Source: JAUVIB01 sp964424545 (GTDB lineage: Bacteria; Calditrichota; Calditrichia; Calditrichales; Calditrichaceae). Taken from it: DNA of 23,702 nt. Position numbers and translations under genes: made by a program. The stretch covers positions 1 through 23,702 of the forward strand of contig CAYRJN010000038.1 in the NCBI GenBank assembly GCA_964424545.1. The letters run 5' to 3'. Within the stretch, counting starts at the first letter, position 1; every line of letters starts with the position of its first letter. The notes under the pieces were generated by a model. That model was not told the origin of the DNA. It made no database searches and saw only the letters and a list, made by a program, of their open reading frames with translations. Below, piece after piece: positions 14,713 through 22,071 of this stretch.

Positions 14713-15195
14713 ATGAAAAAACAAGCCATAATAACCGCTCTATTGACGCTTTTTGTAATTAGCGCCGTCTCTTTTGCGCAAAACAATGAAAGTTACGATA
14801 TCAGCGCCGATATCGAACTGTTAAAAACCGATCTTAAAGCGCAAAAAATTATCCTCATTAGAGAAGGTATGGAATTAAACAAGGAAGAAGGCAAAAAATT
14901 CTGGCCTATTTATAATGACTATCAGGAAGAAGCGGGTAAGCTCATTGATTTAAAAGTTAAATTGGTTAAAGACTACGCCGAACATTACGAACAAATGAGC
15001 GACAAAAAAGCCGAAGATCTGCTGAATGAAGCAATAAATATCGATGAAAAATCGGCCAAACTGCAACGCAAATACGTTAAAAAATTGAAGAAGGTTTTGC
15101 CGATGGTTAAAGTCGTTCGTTTTTACCAACTGGATAACAGAATTAACATGTTGCTGCAATTGCAAACGTCGGCAAATATCCCTTTGATTAAATAG
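14713..15195 (+). CDS. exported all-helical periplasmic protein, Spy/CpxP-like
   Basis: This 160-residue protein has a signal peptide (KKQAIITALLTLFVISAVSFAQ, cleavage after about residue 22). The mature part is rich in Lys, Glu and Leu and predicted to be all helix, with FWPIYNDYQEE (57-67) and long amphipathic stretches. The pattern recalls small Spy/CpxP-type periplasmic proteins, but the LTxxQ motifs of true Spy are not evident, so function is unassigned. It has a near-perfect GGAGGT site before the ATG, its own promoter and its own terminator, suggesting strong independent expression. Confidence 0.8.
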   Translation: MKKQAIITALLTLFVISAVSFAQNNESYDISADIELLKTDLKAQKIILIREGMELNKEEGKKFWPIYNDYQEEAGKLIDLKVKLVKDYAEHYEQMSDKKAEDLLNEAINIDEKSAKLQRKYVKKLKKVLPMVKVVRFYQLDNRINMLLQLQTSANIPLIK

Positions 15196-15209
15196 ATCTC
15201 AAATTGATG

Positions 15210-15245
15210 AAAGGCAGATACAAATCAATGTATCTGCCTTTTTTT
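15210..15245 (+). terminator. rho-independent terminator
   Basis: GGCAGATACA (15213-15222) pairs perfectly with TGTATCTGCC (15229-15238) around a six-base loop, followed by seven T. It ends the 160-aa exported protein transcript. Confidence 0.9.
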
Positions 15246-15310
15246 ATTTTGATTAGCCTCTTTATATCTTCTCTAGCCGCCTTTAAACTTATCAAAACAA
15301 TATTCTTTTC

Positions 15311-15339
15311 TTGACCGAATATTTTTATTATTGTAGATT
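15311..15339 (+). promoter_or_regulatory. sigma70-like promoter for the alpha/beta hydrolase
   Basis: TTGACC (15311-15316) and TAGATT (15334-15339) have the ideal 17-base spacing. The hydrolase ATG lies 26 bases after the -10 box. This is the best promoter match in the window. Confidence 0.6.
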
Positions 15340-15365
15340 CATAAAAAATAAAGATTGGAGGAACG

Positions 15366-16118
15366 ATGCGAAGAATTTATCTGTTTCTATTGATATTATT
15401 GCCCGTACTGTCACAGGCCGGCAACCTCAAAACCATTCGCTTTCCGTCGCTGGATAAGCTGTTAATCACGGCCGATTTATATGCAACCCACAAGAGCAAT
15501 ACCCCTTTTATCATTCTCTTTCACCGCGCCGGCTGGTCGCGGGGTGAATATCGGGAAATTGCGCCCAAGTTAAACACTCTGGGATTTAATTGTCTCGCCG
15601 TAGATCAACGCTCCGGCAATGAAATCAACGGCGTGGTCAATGAAACGGCTGCAAGAGCGAGAAAACAAAAAAAAGGCACAACCTATTTGGACGCCGTCCA
15701 AGATTTAAAAGCCGCTATTTTATATGTAAAAAAGAATTTGGCCAAGGGAAAAATCATCGTCTGGGGTAGTTCCTATTCCGCTTCTTTGGTTCTCGTTATC
15801 GGCGGCGATTTTAAGGGAACGATATCGGCTGTTGTTTCTTTTTCGCCAGGCGAATATTTCAAAAAATTCGGCAAAAGTGCGACTTTCGTACAAAAAGCCG
15901 TAAATAATTTAAACTGTCCCGTATTTATCACATCGGCAAAAAACGAGCATGATTACTGGAAGGATATTTACAAAGCCATCCCGTCAAAACAAAAACGCTA
16001 TTTTCTACCTACAAGCGGAGGCGTTCACGGCTCGGAAACGCTTTGGAGTTCCACCAAAGAGAACCAAGAATATTGGAGGGCTTTAAAAGACTTTCTCGGG
16101 CAATTTTTAATCAAATGA
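15366..16118 (+). CDS. exported alpha/beta hydrolase
   Basis: This 250-residue protein starts with a signal peptide (MRRIYLFLLILLPVLSQAG) and is predicted to be periplasmic. The hydrolase fold is recognisable from LFHRAGWS (51-58, oxyanion-hole region), LAVDQRSG (77-84), the nucleophile elbow GSSYSAS with Ser136, and HGSE with His211 as catalytic base. Glu194 or Asp196 may be the acid. The elbow ends in Ser rather than Gly (G-x-S-x-S), a modest deviation from the GxSxG pattern. Esterase, dienelactone hydrolase-like or acyl hydrolase activities are all possible. GGAGGAA precedes the ATG with its own promoter, and the gene is monocistronic, converging with the Sel1-repeat gene. Confidence 0.85.
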   Translation: MRRIYLFLLILLPVLSQAGNLKTIRFPSLDKLLITADLYATHKSNTPFIILFHRAGWSRGEYREIAPKLNTLGFNCLAVDQRSGNEINGVVNETAARARKQKKGTTYLDAVQDLKAAILYVKKNLAKGKIIVWGSSYSASLVLVIGGDFKGTISAVVSFSPGEYFKKFGKSATFVQKAVNNLNCPVFITSAKNEHDYWKDIYKAIPSKQKRYFLPTSGGVHGSETLWSSTKENQEYWRALKDFLGQFLIK

Positions 16119-16173
16119 TGAATATCGATTATTATTATACCGACTGCCCTGCTTAATTGAGCGCAATGGTTTT

Positions 16174-16863
16174 TTAATGCAACAAATACTGCTCAAAATT
16201 AAACTTCCGCCAAACAGAGCGGGCTTTAGCATTGCCATTGTCCATAGCCTTTTTTATCCAAATCGCCGCCTGTTTATTGTCGGCGCTTACACCTTCGCCT
16301 TTATAATACATCCAGCCGACATTGTACTGCGCATCGCCGCTGCCTTTTTCGGCGCTTTTTTTATACCAATAAAAAGCCTTCTCCAAGTCCTTGGTGATGC
16401 CGTCGCCGGCATAATAGATCCAACCGAGCGAATATTGAGCGTTAGCGTTACCCTGTTGCGCGCTCTCTTTAAACCAATGAACGGCTTTTTTCATATCTCT
16501 TCCAACGCCGTCGCCCCTATAATACATTTGTGCAAGAGCATTTTGAGCGTCGGAATTTCCGTTTTCAGCGCTCTTTTCAAACCAAAAAGCGGCCTGTTTC
16601 TTATCAACCTTAACGCCGTTACCGATATAATACAACAATCCGTAATTTAATTGCGCCGGCGCATAGCCGTTCTCCGCGCTTTTTTCAATCCAATGAATTC
16701 CCTTTTGCAGATCGGCTTTCACGCCTTTGCCGTTGGCGTACATCATACCGAGTTCCAATTGCGCCTTTTTATCGCCGTTCTCGGCGGCTTTTTTTAGCGC
16801 GTTAAAATCCTGTGCAAAACTGTTGATAGCGATAAAAAACAGCGTCATAATAATTATTTTCAT
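16174..16863 (-). CDS. exported Sel1-repeat protein
   Basis: This 229-residue protein has a signal peptide (MKIIIMTLFFIAINSFA) followed by five consecutive 36-residue Sel1-like (TPR-type) repeats. Each unit follows the pattern AQ-x2-LG-x-MY-x2-G-x-GV-x2-D-x2-KA-x3-W-x2-KSAE-x-G. Such solenoids act as protein-interaction scaffolds in the periplasm or outer membrane, often in envelope stress or polysaccharide export. The partner is unknown. AGGAGAGG precedes the ATG. A 16-bp palindrome (16928-16943) lies 65 bases upstream. Confidence 0.93.
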   Translation of the reverse strand: MKIIIMTLFFIAINSFAQDFNALKKAAENGDKKAQLELGMMYANGKGVKADLQKGIHWIEKSAENGYAPAQLNYGLLYYIGNGVKVDKKQAAFWFEKSAENGNSDAQNALAQMYYRGDGVGRDMKKAVHWFKESAQQGNANAQYSLGWIYYAGDGITKDLEKAFYWYKKSAEKGSGDAQYNVGWMYYKGEGVSADNKQAAIWIKKAMDNGNAKARSVWRKFNFEQYLLH

Positions 16864-16927
16864 TTTACCTCTCCTTTACTATTATGAAAGTACAAAAGTT
16901 CTTTCCCGCTTTTAGCGAACAGTCGAT

Positions 16928-16943
16928 TTTTACCGTAGTAAAA
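16928..16943. promoter_or_regulatory. 16-bp palindrome, candidate operator
   Basis: TTTTAC, CGTA, GTAAAA forms a perfect inverted repeat upstream of the Sel1-repeat gene. It could be a binding site for a dimeric regulator; its A/T richness makes chance possible. Confidence 0.3.
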
Positions 16944-17046
16944 TATTGGGAATCGGCGGCTCATTTTCAAATTATACAAGAATCGTTTGGTAAAAATCAG
17001 GGCCCTATTAAATTCATGTAAATTTTAAGCCACAAACGTGCGTCTA

Positions 17047-17096
17047 AAAGCGGAGAGAATCGCTACTTATAAGCTAAATTGTGCGATTACCGCTTT
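17047..17096. other. long imperfect hairpin
   Basis: AAAGCGG and AATCGC on the left pair with GCGATT and CCGCTTT on the right, giving 13 base pairs split by a 4/1 internal loop, with a 19-base loop. On the minus strand CCGCTTTT follows the stem, so it might help end typA transcription 145 bases after the stop. It could also be a repeat or a small RNA. Confidence 0.35.
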
Positions 17097-17240
17097 ATTC
17101 CGCTGTAAATATTGTCAGCGCGAGCCTACTGCAATCTTGTACAGAATAAAAGAGATAAACTGTCATTTTGAACCCGCTTGTTAGAATGTTTTTAAATCGG
17201 GATTTATCCCTTGTATCAACGGCGCCAATCCTTCGAATTT

Positions 17241-19046
17241 TTAAGACCTTTGCGCTCTTCTCCGTTCCAACTCGTCCAAAATGACTTTTCTAATTCTAAT
17301 GGACTTCGGTGTGACCTCCACCAACTCATCTTCGGCAATAAACTCTAAATTTTCTTCCAGGCTCATAATCACCGGCGGAACAACCTTTAAGGCTTTATCG
17401 CTGCCGGAAGCGCGCATATTGGATAATTTTTTGGATTTCTGTAAATTGACCACAATATCGCCTTCTTTATTATATTCGCCGACCACCTGTCCGGTATAAA
17501 TATTTTCGCCCTGTTTAACAAAAAATGTACCGCGGTCATGCAGATTATCCAGCGCGTAAGCATTCACCGGCCCCGTTCCCATGGAAATCATCACTCCGTT
17601 TTGACGATGCGGTATGGAACCTTTGAAAAATTCGTATTGATAAAAGCGATGATACATCGTCGCCTCGCCCGTCGTTATGGTCAGCAGTTTATTGCGTAAA
17701 CCCATTAAGCCTCGGGAAGGAATATGATAAACCAATTTTTTATAATTCCCTTTCTCCTCCATACTGACCATAGTTGCTTTGCGTTTGCCGACCAGCTCAA
17801 TCGCCTTTCCAGCCCATTCGGACGGTACGTCGATTACCAACTCTTCTACCGGCTCCGCCTTACGGCCGTCTATTTCCTTATAAATTACACGCGGCTGTCC
17901 CACGGCAAATTCATAGCCTTCGCGGCGCATATTCTCGATTAAAATGGAAAGATGTAGAATACCGCGTCCGGAAACCTTATAAACGTCCGGGGTGCTGCCC
18001 ACTTCCACCCGTAAAGCCACATCCGATTCCAATTCTCTGAACAGACGGTCGCGCAATTGACGACTGGTAACGTATTTACCCTCTTTGCCGTAAAAAGGAG
18101 AAGTATTAATCGTAAAAGTCATACTGATGGTCGGTTCGTCAATAGCAATAATGGGCATCGGTTCGGGATTTTCGTAATCGGCTATCGTATCGCCGATATT
18201 GATATCTTCAACTCCGACGATAGCGCATATCTCGCCCGCAGAAACGGCGGAGGCTTCTTCTCTGCCCAATCCTTCAAAAGTAAAAATTTGTTTAATTCGG
18301 GCGTCCACCACCTCGCCGCTTCTCCTTACCAGTTTATAGGGCGTAGCCGGTTTAACCGTTCCTCTAAAAACGCGCCCGATACCAATTCGTCCCACATAGG
18401 AGGAATAATCGATGCTGGTAATTTGTATCTGAGTTGTTCCTTTAGCCACCTGCGGCTGCGGAATATTATCGATGATCGATTCCATTAAAGGATAAAGGTC
18501 ATTGCCTTGCTCGGCGGCGCTTAACGAAGCCCAGCCGTTCCGGCCGGAAGCGTAAACCACGGGAAATTCCAACTGCTCGTCGTCCGCGCCAAGATCGATA
18601 AACAGATCATATATTTCATCAAGCACTTCATCGGGACGTATTTGCGGACGATCCATTTTATTGATGACTACGATCGGTTTCAAATGCAGGGCCAGCGCTT
18701 TCTGCAGCACAAAACGGGTTTGAGGCATAGCGCCTTCAAAAGCGTCAACCAAAAGCAGCACGCCGTCGGCCATTTTCAATACACGCTCCACTTCACCCCC
18801 AAAATCGGAGTGACCCGGAGTATCAATAATATTTATTTTATAGTCGTTATAACGTATGGAAATATTTTTTGAGAGAATGGTAATACCGCGCTCTCGTTCC
18901 AGATCATTAGAATCAAGAAAGCGCTCCTGAAACTCCTGATTTTCCCTGAAAATATGATTTTGTTTGAGCATTTCATCCACAAGCGTCGTTTTGCCATGAT
19001 CAACATGAGCGATAATAGCTATATTTCTTAATTTTTCAACATTCAT
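17241..19046 (-). CDS. typA: translational GTPase TypA/BipA
   Basis: This ribosome-associated GTPase of 601 residues is involved in 50S assembly and in stress or cold adaptation. The GTP-binding motifs are complete: G1 AHVDHGKTT (13-21), G2 RGITI, G3 DTPGHSDFGGEV, and G4 NKMDRP. The BipA-specific C-terminal part is present (RGLMGLRNKLLTITTGEA and the GPVNAYALDNLHDRGTFFV region). Length is standard for the family. AGGAAG precedes the ATG. ahcY lies upstream on the same strand but is separated by a terminator. Confidence 0.97.
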   Translation of the reverse strand: MNVEKLRNIAIIAHVDHGKTTLVDEMLKQNHIFRENQEFQERFLDSNDLERERGITILSKNISIRYNDYKINIIDTPGHSDFGGEVERVLKMADGVLLLVDAFEGAMPQTRFVLQKALALHLKPIVVINKMDRPQIRPDEVLDEIYDLFIDLGADDEQLEFPVVYASGRNGWASLSAAEQGNDLYPLMESIIDNIPQPQVAKGTTQIQITSIDYSSYVGRIGIGRVFRGTVKPATPYKLVRRSGEVVDARIKQIFTFEGLGREEASAVSAGEICAIVGVEDINIGDTIADYENPEPMPIIAIDEPTISMTFTINTSPFYGKEGKYVTSRQLRDRLFRELESDVALRVEVGSTPDVYKVSGRGILHLSILIENMRREGYEFAVGQPRVIYKEIDGRKAEPVEELVIDVPSEWAGKAIELVGKRKATMVSMEEKGNYKKLVYHIPSRGLMGLRNKLLTITTGEATMYHRFYQYEFFKGSIPHRQNGVMISMGTGPVNAYALDNLHDRGTFFVKQGENIYTGQVVGEYNKEGDIVVNLQKSKKLSNMRASGSDKALKVVPPVIMSLEENLEFIAEDELVEVTPKSIRIRKVILDELERRRAQRS

Positions 19047-19076
19047 CTTTGTCTTCCTGCTTTACAATTTCAATCG

Positions 19077-19112
19077 TAAAAAACAAACCCGCCCTCGTGT
19101 TTAAGGCGGGTT
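19077..19112 (-). terminator. rho-independent terminator after ahcY
   Basis: On the minus strand AACCCGCC (19112-19105) pairs with GGCGGGTT (19093-19086) around an 11-base loop, followed by TGTTTTTT. It ends the ahcY transcript just before typA. Confidence 0.85.
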
Positions 19113-19172
19113 ATAAAATAATCCGTTAATTTTTATACATAAAAGCGTTTATACTGTCTATTTTACTCTTTC

Positions 19173-20429
19173 TTATGTTCCCATTTCCCATGAAGCCAAA
19201 TATTCTTTCTGCTCCTCCGTAAGCTCGTCAATAGCAATGCCCATACTTTTCAGCTTGGCAAGAGCAATCCAGTTTTCAATCTCTTCCGGAACGTCATGAA
19301 CGCCGGCAGGTAGTTTTTCTTTAATGGCCAATTCGGTAGTGAGCGCCTGCGTGGCAAAGCTCATATCCATAACCGAAGCGGGATGTCCTTCTGCCGCGGC
19401 AAGATTAATCAGACGACCTTCCGCAAGCAGATATAGTTTGCGGCCGTCGGGCATGACATATTCGTCAACATTATTCCGCACCTGCATATTTTTCGTTTCG
19501 GCAAGGGCTTCAAGGTCTTCGATATTAATTTCTACATTAAAATGGCCGCTGTTAGCAATAATTGCCCCGTTTTTCATTAATTCGAAATGCTCTTTACGCA
19601 AAACATGAATATCTCCGGTAATCGTAACGAACAGATCGCCAACCGCCGCCGCTTCAATCATGGGCATAACCATAAATCCGTCCATTGCCGCCTCGATGGC
19701 TTTAATCGGCTCCACTTCGGTAACGATTACATTGGCGCCCATACCTTTCATACGCATGGCAAAACCTTTACCGCACCAACCGTAACCGGCCACAACCACT
19801 TTTTTCCCGGCAATCAAAAAATCCGTAGCGCGGATAATTCCGTCAACCGTAGATTGCCCCGTGCCGTAACGGTTATCAAAAAGATATTTTGTTTGCGCAT
19901 CGTTTACGGCAAAGACCGGCATTTTAAGAGCGCCGTCTTTATGCATGGCCCGCAGACGAATTATCCCGGTCGTCGTTTCCTCCATTGAGCCAACTACCTG
20001 AGCGGTTTTTTCGGGATAATCCGAATGGATAGTGGAAACCAAGTCGGCGCCGTCGTCCATAGTAACGACGGGATCGTGTTCAATGGCCGCTTTAATGTGA
20101 TCGTAATAGGTTTCATTATCTTCCGCTCTAACGGCAAAAACGGATATACCGTAATCGGCCACCAAAGAAGCCGCTACATCGTCCTGCGTGCTCAACGGAT
20201 TGGAAGCGACCAGCACTAAATCGGCGCCTCCGGCTTTTAACGTTCTGGCCAGATTAGCCGTTTCCGCCGTAACGTGCAAACAAGCGGACATTTTTTTACC
20301 GGCAAGCGGCTTTTCCTGTTCAAAGCGTCTGCGGATTTCCCGCAAAACGGGCATATCGGCGTCGGCCCATTCAATACGTTTTTTCCCTTGAGGCGCCAGC
20401 CCCAAATCTTTTACATGATGTTTTACCAA
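19173..20429 (-). CDS. ahcY: adenosylhomocysteinase
   Basis: S-adenosylhomocysteine hydrolase, 418 residues, splits the by-product of SAM-dependent methylation into adenosine and homocysteine with tightly bound NAD. Seen are ACLHVTAETANL with His52, the Glu150/Glu151 region, NDAQTKYLFDNRYGTGQS with the conserved Lys and Asp, the NAD loop GYGWCGKG (215-222), and the C-terminal AEGHPASVMDMSFA. It is the short form without the insertion of eukaryotic enzymes, like cyanobacterial and actinobacterial ones. A deaminated-substrate (S-inosylhomocysteine) variant is a possible alternative. The start is TTG, supported by AAGGAG six bases upstream and no other in-frame Met until residue 47. It would remove product of the EgtD-like methyltransferase, among others. 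Confidence 0.96.
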   Translation of the reverse strand: MVKHHVKDLGLAPQGKKRIEWADADMPVLREIRRRFEQEKPLAGKKMSACLHVTAETANLARTLKAGGADLVLVASNPLSTQDDVAASLVADYGISVFAVRAEDNETYYDHIKAAIEHDPVVTMDDGADLVSTIHSDYPEKTAQVVGSMEETTTGIIRLRAMHKDGALKMPVFAVNDAQTKYLFDNRYGTGQSTVDGIIRATDFLIAGKKVVVAGYGWCGKGFAMRMKGMGANVIVTEVEPIKAIEAAMDGFMVMPMIEAAAVGDLFVTITGDIHVLRKEHFELMKNGAIIANSGHFNVEINIEDLEALAETKNMQVRNNVDEYVMPDGRKLYLLAEGRLINLAAAEGHPASVMDMSFATQALTTELAIKEKLPAGVHDVPEEIENWIALAKLKSMGIAIDELTEEQKEYLASWEMGT

Positions 20430-20491
20430 AACTTACTCCTTCTTATAACAATTTTTTCATCTCTGTTTTTAAAACCGTTGGAAATTACCAA

Positions 20492-20520
20492 ACTTTAATT
20501 AAAAAGCAATTTTTTAACAA
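20492..20520 (-). promoter_or_regulatory. putative promoter for ahcY
   Basis: On the minus strand TTGTTA (20520-20515) and TAAAGT (20497-20492) are 17 bases apart, giving a leader of about 55 nt. Both boxes match consensus at four of six bases. Confidence 0.35.
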
Positions 20521-20564
20521 CCCTATTTATAAAATTTATCCTGATTTGGATGATTTCTTTTTTA

Positions 20565-20592
20565 AAACGCCTTTGAATTTAGAGCGGCGTTT
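20565..20592 (-). terminator. weak terminator-like hairpin after the aldo/keto reductase
   Basis: AAACGCC and GGCGTTT pair over seven bases with a 14-base loop, starting inside the stop codon of the reductase. The T-tract after it on the minus strand is short (TTTT then A-run), so efficiency is doubtful. Confidence 0.4.
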
Positions 20593-21583
20593 ACTTTAAG
20601 ATATCCTCTATTCGCTCTAATTCATCCCCGCTGAATTCAAGGTTATCCAATGCGCCAACGATCTCTTCAATTTGTTCTACCCTGCTGGCGCCGATTAGCG
20701 CGGAAGTAACAACCGGCTTTCTTAAAACCCAGGCTACGGCCATTTGCGCCAAAGACTGTCCGCGTTCTTTAGCCGCAAGGTTAAGCGCTTTTACTTTATC
20801 GATCTTTGTTTGCGAAATATCTTCACGCTGCAAAAATCCGCTTGCTTTGGCCGCTCTCGAATCTTCGGGAATACCGTTTATATATTTATCGGTTAACAAT
20901 CCCTGCGCCAACGGTGAAAAGGGAATGGCGCCAACGCCTTCATCCTGCAAAACATCCAATAATTTCGCTTCCGACCAACGCTCGAACATGCTGTATTTCG
21001 GTTGATGAATCAGCAGCGGCGTACCCAATTTACGCAAAATTTTAACGGCCTGCCGCGTCTGTTCATGATTATATTGCGATATCCCTACATAAAGCGCTTT
21101 GCCGCTGCGTACAATATGATCAAGCGCCGCCATGGTTTCATATAACGGCGTTTCGGGATCGGGACGATGATGATAGAAAATATCCACATAATCCAACCCC
21201 ATTCTGTGCAAACTTTGATCCAAACTGGCGATTAAATATTTTCGCGAGCCGTAATTGCCGTAAGGCCCCGGCCACATATCCCACCCCGCTTTTGTAGAGA
21301 TGATCAGTTCGTCCCGGTAACCTTTTAAATCTTTTTGCAAAATGCGTCCGAAATTTTCCTCGGCCGAACCGGGCGGCGGTCCGTAATTATTAGCCAAATC
21401 AAAATGCGTAATCCCGAGATCAAAGGCGCGCCAAATCATTTTACGGCCGTTTTCAAAAACGTCAACGCCGCCCCAATTATGCCATAATCCCAAAGAGACC
21501 GCCGGCAGTTTGAGTCCGCTTAAACCGCAGCGATTATATTTCATCTTATCATAACGCGCTTGGTCAGCTTTATAATTTATCAT
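20591..21583 (-). CDS. aldo/keto reductase (YghZ/Gpr-like)
   Basis: This NADPH-dependent (beta/alpha)8-barrel oxidoreductase has 330 residues. The catalytic tetrad is visible: Asp in THFDLANNYGPP with Tyr, Lys in IISTKAGW, and His in IFYHHRPDP. The ANNYGPPPGSAEENFG stretch and the GYRDELIISTKAGWDMWPGPYG segment resemble E. coli YghZ (L-glyceraldehyde 3-phosphate reductase, AKR14), so detoxification of small aldehydes or methylglyoxal is plausible, though substrates of this family are broad. AAGGCGG precedes the ATG. It starts 19 bases after the SemiSWEET stop and is probably co-transcribed with it. Confidence 0.93.
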   Translation of the reverse strand: MINYKADQARYDKMKYNRCGLSGLKLPAVSLGLWHNWGGVDVFENGRKMIWRAFDLGITHFDLANNYGPPPGSAEENFGRILQKDLKGYRDELIISTKAGWDMWPGPYGNYGSRKYLIASLDQSLHRMGLDYVDIFYHHRPDPETPLYETMAALDHIVRSGKALYVGISQYNHEQTRQAVKILRKLGTPLLIHQPKYSMFERWSEAKLLDVLQDEGVGAIPFSPLAQGLLTDKYINGIPEDSRAAKASGFLQREDISQTKIDKVKALNLAAKERGQSLAQMAVAWVLRKPVVTSALIGASRVEQIEEIVGALDNLEFSGDELERIEDILK

Positions 21584-21602
21584 AAATTCCGCCTTTTTAA
21601 AA

Positions 21603-21893
21603 TTATTGATTTCCTCTATTTCTTGAATAGATTACAAACTGCGTAAGTAATACCGTCATAAAAATCAATCCGGGAATATTAGCGACAATCAGGAAAAAAT
21701 CGGGTTGGTTTTTTACAATGGCATAGGTAAACCAACACCAGCCGTTAACATAGGCCAAAACCCAAAAAATCAACGACAGCCCTTCAACCGATTTTCGTTT
21801 GTAATTTTTTAACAGTTGAATCGGCAAACCGACGCTGGCCACGATGATGCCGGTTGCCGTCGCCACAAATCCCAATATTGTTTCCGCTTCCAT
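21603..21893 (-). CDS. SemiSWEET-type sugar transporter
   Basis: This 96-residue protein has three transmembrane helices and matches a half-SWEET (SemiSWEET/MtN3 family), which dimerises to form a sugar uniporter in the inner membrane. The family signature KNYKRKSVEGLS (29-40) is followed by FWVLAYVNGWCWFTYAI in helix 2. The usual PQ motif appears as Pro24-Ile-Gln26 rather than adjacent Pro-Gln. AAGGG precedes the ATG. It leads a two-gene operon with an aldo/keto reductase, hinting at uptake or release of a sugar or small carbonyl compound that the reductase acts on; this is inference. Confidence 0.9.
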   Translation of the reverse strand: MEAETILGFVATATGIIVASVGLPIQLLKNYKRKSVEGLSLIFWVLAYVNGWCWFTYAIVKNQPDFFLIVANIPGLIFMTVLLTQFVIYSRNRGNQ

Positions 21894-21970
21894 TTATAAC
21901 CCTTCTTTTTTCGAAATAATTTCCAATGAATGGCAAACTTATGAGATTTTTTTCCCAATGGCAAATTTAG

Positions 21971-22003
21971 AAAAAAAGAGGCGAGTCTATGGCAGCCTCT
22001 TTA
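21971..22003 (-). terminator. rho-independent terminator after the beta-helix protein
   Basis: On the minus strand AAAGAGGC (22002-21995) pairs with GCCTCTTT (21982-21975) around a 12-base loop and runs into further T. It lies about 70 bases after the stop codon of the secreted beta-helix gene. Confidence 0.85.
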
Positions 22004-22071
22004 ACTTTGCGCGTCAATAATGTTAGCAATATTTGACTATTAACAGCCCAATAAACCCTTACCCCGCAGAT

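Larger units (their letters stand above)
16864..17240. other. structured non-coding spacer between typA and the Sel1-repeat gene
   Basis: No gene is seen. The spacer holds a palindrome (16928-16943), a long two-part stem (17047-17096) and a short hairpin CGCTG/CAGCG (17101-17120). GTCATTTTGAACCCGC near 17162 could be a decayed REP-like unit. Confidence 0.5.

Noticed and set aside
16177..16650. 157-codon plus-strand frame
   Set aside because: It is antisense to the Sel1-repeat gene; its apparent internal repeats mirror the 36-residue repeats of the real gene.
18057..18488. 143-codon plus-strand frame
   Set aside because: It lies wholly inside typA in antisense; composition is a shadow of typA codons.
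20430..20564. SAH riboswitch upstream of ahcY
   Set aside because: The leader is A/T-rich and short after the predicted promoter; no GC-rich pseudoknot-like pairing was found.
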